DNA of 64,000 bases from the NCBI GenBank assembly GCA_015065935.1, contig SVPI01000005.1, positions 1 to 64,000 on the forward strand, written 5' to 3'. A model generated the notes under the pieces. That model saw only the letters and a list, made by a program, of their open reading frames with translations, did not search any database and was not told where the DNA came from. The position numbers were made by a program, and so were the translations under genes. Positions 61,607-64,000 of the stretch are shown in pieces (positions within the stretch are counted from its first letter, which is position 1; each line of letters starts with the position of its first letter). The DNA is from Oscillospiraceae bacterium (GTDB taxonomy: Bacteria; Bacillota; Clostridia; Oscillospirales; Acutalibacteraceae).

Positions 61607-62480
61607 TGCCATCAAGATTAAAATCGGGAATATATTTCGCGTCGGAACTTGTTCTTTTTTGAGTATAAACGTGTGATAATTTTTTATCCGAAACGTAATT
61701 TAAAACTTTATCATATTCCCTTTTTGTGATTTGTCGGTTAATGGTTTTATATTCTTCCGCCTTATACATTGGCACATATTGCGACATTATGCTCAAAATT
61801 GCGTTGGGCGTGTTTTCTTTAAACCAGTCGATAACTTTAATAGCATCGTTCGTGTGTTGCGGTAGAATTAAATGTCGCACAATTAAACCCTTTTGCAAAA
61901 TACCGTTTTCATCAAAAATAGGTTCATTTTGCAGTTCATAAGCCGCTTTAATGGCATTAAAAGCAAAATCGGTGTAATTATCACATTTTGAATATTTAAA
62001 AGCGGTTTCGTTATTTATGTATTTTAAGTCCATTAGATAAACATCAAAAATACCCTTTTTAATGTTTTCCGGCAAATCATAGCCACCGCTGTTATAAACA
62101 AGCGGAATTTTAGGCTTGTAAATGTTAAGTGCCTGTTCAATTGCCCAAAAATAATGTGTAGGGTTTACAAGGTTAATATTATGAGCGCCCGATGCTTCAA
62201 TTTCCCTGAAAATTTCAGCTAAACGCTGTGTCGAAACCCGTTTCCCGAAGTTTTCCTGAGAAATATTATAGTTTTGGCAAAAAACACATTTTAAACTACA
62301 GCCGGAAAAGAATAATGTTCCCGAACCTTTGGTGCCGCTTATGCAGGGCTCCTCCCAATTGTGAAGAGAAACCTTGGCAATTTTGGGTAAAAGTGCGCTT
62401 TTACAAATGCCGCCAATGTTTTCACTTTCACTTCTTAAAGCGTTACATTGTCTCGGGCAGTTGTTGCACCTTATTTGCAT
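61587..62480 (-). CDS. Radical SAM protein, PflX-like (COG1313 type)
   Basis: Protein of 297 residues. The N-terminus has an extra cysteine motif CNNCPRQCNA plus a later GGICKS. The radical SAM motif is SGCSLKCVFCQNYNIS, preceded by GSGTLFFSG. NPTHYFWAI and the LMDLKYINNE region are typical of the PflX-type relatives of pyruvate formate-lyase activase. Substrate unknown; no glycyl radical enzyme is adjacent. The ATG at 62480 has GGTGG upstream and overlaps the exonuclease gene by 38 nt; the longer frame to 62513 is less likely. Confidence 0.85.
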   Translation of the reverse strand: MQIRCNNCPRQCNALRSESENIGGICKSALLPKIAKVSLHNWEEPCISGTKGSGTLFFSGCSLKCVFCQNYNISQENFGKRVSTQRLAEIFREIEASGAHNINLVNPTHYFWAIEQALNIYKPKIPLVYNSGGYDLPENIKKGIFDVYLMDLKYINNETAFKYSKCDNYTDFAFNAIKAAYELQNEPIFDENGILQKGLIVRHLILPQHTNDAIKVIDWFKENTPNAILSIMSQYVPMYKAEEYKTINRQITKREYDKVLNYVSDKKLSHVYTQKRTSSDAKYIPDFNLDGIEKASF

Positions 62481-63342
62481 TGCTGTTTTCCACCTTTTTA
62501 TATTCCGTAACACGTTTTTTAACCTGAACGTTATCGTAATTCTTTTTAAAAGAAACTCTGCCTACAAAGCGTTTTTTGCAGTTTTTGCAGTAAAATGTGG
62601 CAATAAACCAACGGTTTTTGTATTTCCAAGAGGTAATGCGCTTAGCATCAACACCGCAGACATCGCAGGAAAATTTTAAATCTTCTTTTTTAATCTCTCT
62701 ATCCTTAATACTGGTAAGGTGATGGGGCTTGTAGGTTAAGCGGCGGTAAAACTCCTTTGAAGAAGCATCTCTAATATAGGTTTCAAAAAGCGCCTTATCA
62801 TAGGTGCACTTTAAAAGCTGAGCTGCAAGAATACTGTCATCCTTAGCTGTGTGTAAATCAAGCCCTTCATAAGAAACAGACAGCATTTGTGAGGCATTTG
62901 CCAGTGAAATTTGAGAGTTAATTTCGTGACCCTTAGACTTTAAAATATTTTGCACATATTTTTGTAAATCAACATAGTCCTTAATGTCAAACTGAATTTT
63001 ATTGTCTAAAAGGCAGCGTGTGTTTTCATAAATAGCAAATAAATCAGAGTTACTCCAGGTGAGAATTATTTTATCCTTCCCTGCCCAATTATTAAAAGCC
63101 TCAACGGCATTGTAAAGGGGCATACCTTCACTCATCATTTGCTTTGAAATACCGGTGAGCTCCACAAAGCGAGGGGTAAGTCTTTTTGAAATTGCAGATT
63201 TAACGATTTTTTGAAAGGTGTCAATGATATTTAAGTTTTCATCAAGCTTAACAGCGCCGATTTGAATTATTTGGTTAATAAATCGGTGTTCTTTCACAAA
63301 ATAAGCGCTGTCCCATTCAAGATCTAAAATAACAAAATTCAT
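62443..63342 (-). CDS. DEDDh-type 3'-5' exonuclease with zinc-ribbon tail
   Basis: Protein of 299 residues. The N-terminal exonuclease domain shows VILDLEWD (Asp-x-Glu), TPRFVELTGISKQMM, LTWSNSDLF and LHTAKDDSILAAQLL (His and last Asp), the DEDDh acidic set. A C-terminal zinc ribbon follows (SCDVCGVD and YCKNCKKRF), then a charged tail. The domain pair is common in Clostridia but uncharacterised; a role in DNA or RNA end processing is inferred. Its ATG shares one base with the typA stop codon. Confidence 0.82.
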   Translation of the reverse strand: MNFVILDLEWDSAYFVKEHRFINQIIQIGAVKLDENLNIIDTFQKIVKSAISKRLTPRFVELTGISKQMMSEGMPLYNAVEAFNNWAGKDKIILTWSNSDLFAIYENTRCLLDNKIQFDIKDYVDLQKYVQNILKSKGHEINSQISLANASQMLSVSYEGLDLHTAKDDSILAAQLLKCTYDKALFETYIRDASSKEFYRRLTYKPHHLTSIKDREIKKEDLKFSCDVCGVDAKRITSWKYKNRWFIATFYCKNCKKRFVGRVSFKKNYDNVQVKKRVTEYKKVENSNANKVQQLPETM

Positions 63343-64000
63343 TATTTTTTTCTTGCCTCTGCCTTCATTCTTAATTCTTTGTTCAAAATTAGTTTTCTAA
63401 GTCTTATGCTTGTGGGTGTAATTTCAACAAGCTCATCTTCCTTAATAAACTCAAGGGATTGCTCAAGGCTTAAAACAGAATGAGGAACAAGCCTTAAAGC
63501 ATCATCAGAGCCTGAGGCGCGGGTATTGGTTAACTGTTTTTTCTTGCAAACATTGCAAACAATATCCTCATTTTTGGGATTTTCGCCCACAATCATTCCC
63601 TCATAAACAGGAACACCGGGGCCAATAAAGAGCCTGCCGCGGCTTTGGGTGTTAAATAAGCCATAGCCTGTTGATTCTCCTGATTCGTGAACGACGATAG
63701 AGCCTGTTGCACGCTGGTCGATATCACCCTTATAAGGCTCATAGCCGTTAAACACATGGTTCATAATGCCGTTTCCGTTTGTGTCGGTTAAGAACTGTGA
63801 ACGGTAACCAAGAAGGCCTCGTGCAGGAATTAAAAATTCAAGGTGAGATGTGCCGCCCTCGCGGGTTCCCATATTTTTAATTTCGGCCTTTCTGGTGCCA
63901 AGGCGTTCCATAACAACGCCCACATAGGTTTCGGGGACCTCAATCATTAAAAGTTCAATAGGCTCAAGGAGAGTACCGCCCTCGTTCTTAAAGATAACGG
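63342..64000 (-). CDS. typA: GTPase TypA/BipA, C-terminal part (cut by window edge)
   Basis: The frame continues beyond position 64000; about 219 C-terminal residues are visible. TypA is an EF-G-like ribosome-associated GTPase needed in stress and for ribosome assembly. Present here: the fragment LEPIELLMIEVPETYVG, then GTSHLEFLIPARGLLGYRSQF (in pieces), NHVFNGYEPYKGDI and the C-terminal LTNTRASGSDDALRL, all highly conserved in TypA. The GTPase domain and start lie outside the window. Confidence 0.95.
   Translation of the reverse strand, partial: VIFKNEGGTLLEPIELLMIEVPETYVGVVMERLGTRKAEIKNMGTREGGTSHLEFLIPARGLLGYRSQFLTDTNGNGIMNHVFNGYEPYKGDIDQRATGSIVVHESGESTGYGLFNTQSRGRLFIGPGVPVYEGMIVGENPKNEDIVCNVCKKKQLTNTRASGSDDALRLVPHSVLSLEQSLEFIKEDELVEITPTSIRLRKLILNKELRMKAEARKK

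Overview
The window is about 64 kb of AT-rich chromosomal DNA from a Gram-positive, endospore-forming anaerobe of the class Clostridia. A member of the Oscillospirales (Ruminococcaceae-like gut bacteria) is my best guess. The case rests on several things visible in the sequence: sporulation genes spread over the window (ytfJ/gerW, bofA, spoVFA-spoVFB, spoIIM, spoIVA, spoIIGA-sigE), AddAB instead of RecBCD, a dnaG-rpoD operon, strong AGGAGG-type ribosome binding sites, frequent TTG and GTG starts, and no respiratory genes. Nearly all of it looks like core chromosome. No prophage, IS element, CRISPR array or rRNA operon is visible.

Layout. 1-342: end of a truncated gene and a small repeat region. 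342-3451: RDD membrane protein, a Rieske-type oxidoreductase, an alkyltransferase-like protein and a DMT exporter. 3487-6244: an AraC regulator divergent from L-fucose isomerase. 6369-11932: M50 protease, scpA, scpB, DUF2953, ytfJ, D,D-carboxypeptidase, rluB-type pseudouridine synthase and secG. 12027-19081: bofA, addB, addA. 19107-21755 (minus): dipicolinate synthase and the CCA enzyme. 21843-23219: murC. 23316-23391: tRNA-Lys(UUU), followed by a structured element that ends in a second copy of the tRNA 3' end and terminator. 23697-27567: an accessory-looking operon (SDR, AraC-type regulator, FAD oxidoreductase, GH29 fucosidase). 28736-30271: spoIIM and xerD. 30323-40293: a peptide-utilisation block with two peptidases, oppBCDFA and pepT. 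40769-43651: uvrC and a second tyrosine recombinase. 44065-47645 (minus): glgB and spoIVA. 47832-51319: a two-component system with an HtrA protease. 51392-52944: spoIIGA-sigE. 52941-59187 (minus): amidase, an unknown protein, a TSCPD protein, rpoD, dnaG, dgt, a YigZ protein and rpmE. 59374-61575: mtaB and a TIM-barrel isomerase. 61587-64000 (minus): radical SAM protein, exonuclease and the end of typA.

How the genes work together. The Opp importer, Xaa-Pro peptidase, His-dipeptidase and PepT form a peptide uptake and breakdown block. Fucose use is represented twice, by fucI with its regulator and by an intracellular fucosidase; the other fucose genes are not here. SpoIIGA, SigE, SpoIIM, SpoIVA, BofA and dipicolinate synthase belong to successive stages of sporulation, and the spoIIGA promoter carries an apparent Spo0A box.

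Most unusual points: (1) the oligopeptide-binding lipoprotein at 37162-38913 looks circularly permuted, with the family's C-terminal part placed directly after the signal peptide; (2) the structured element and duplicated 3' end behind tRNA-Lys; (3) three genes whose ribosome binding site lies in the 3' arm of a strong hairpin; (4) a compact promoter-terminator unit at 28483-28577 that may be a small RNA or attenuator; (5) an XerD whose first catalytic arginine position is lysine. All identifications come from reading the sequence; no database search was run.
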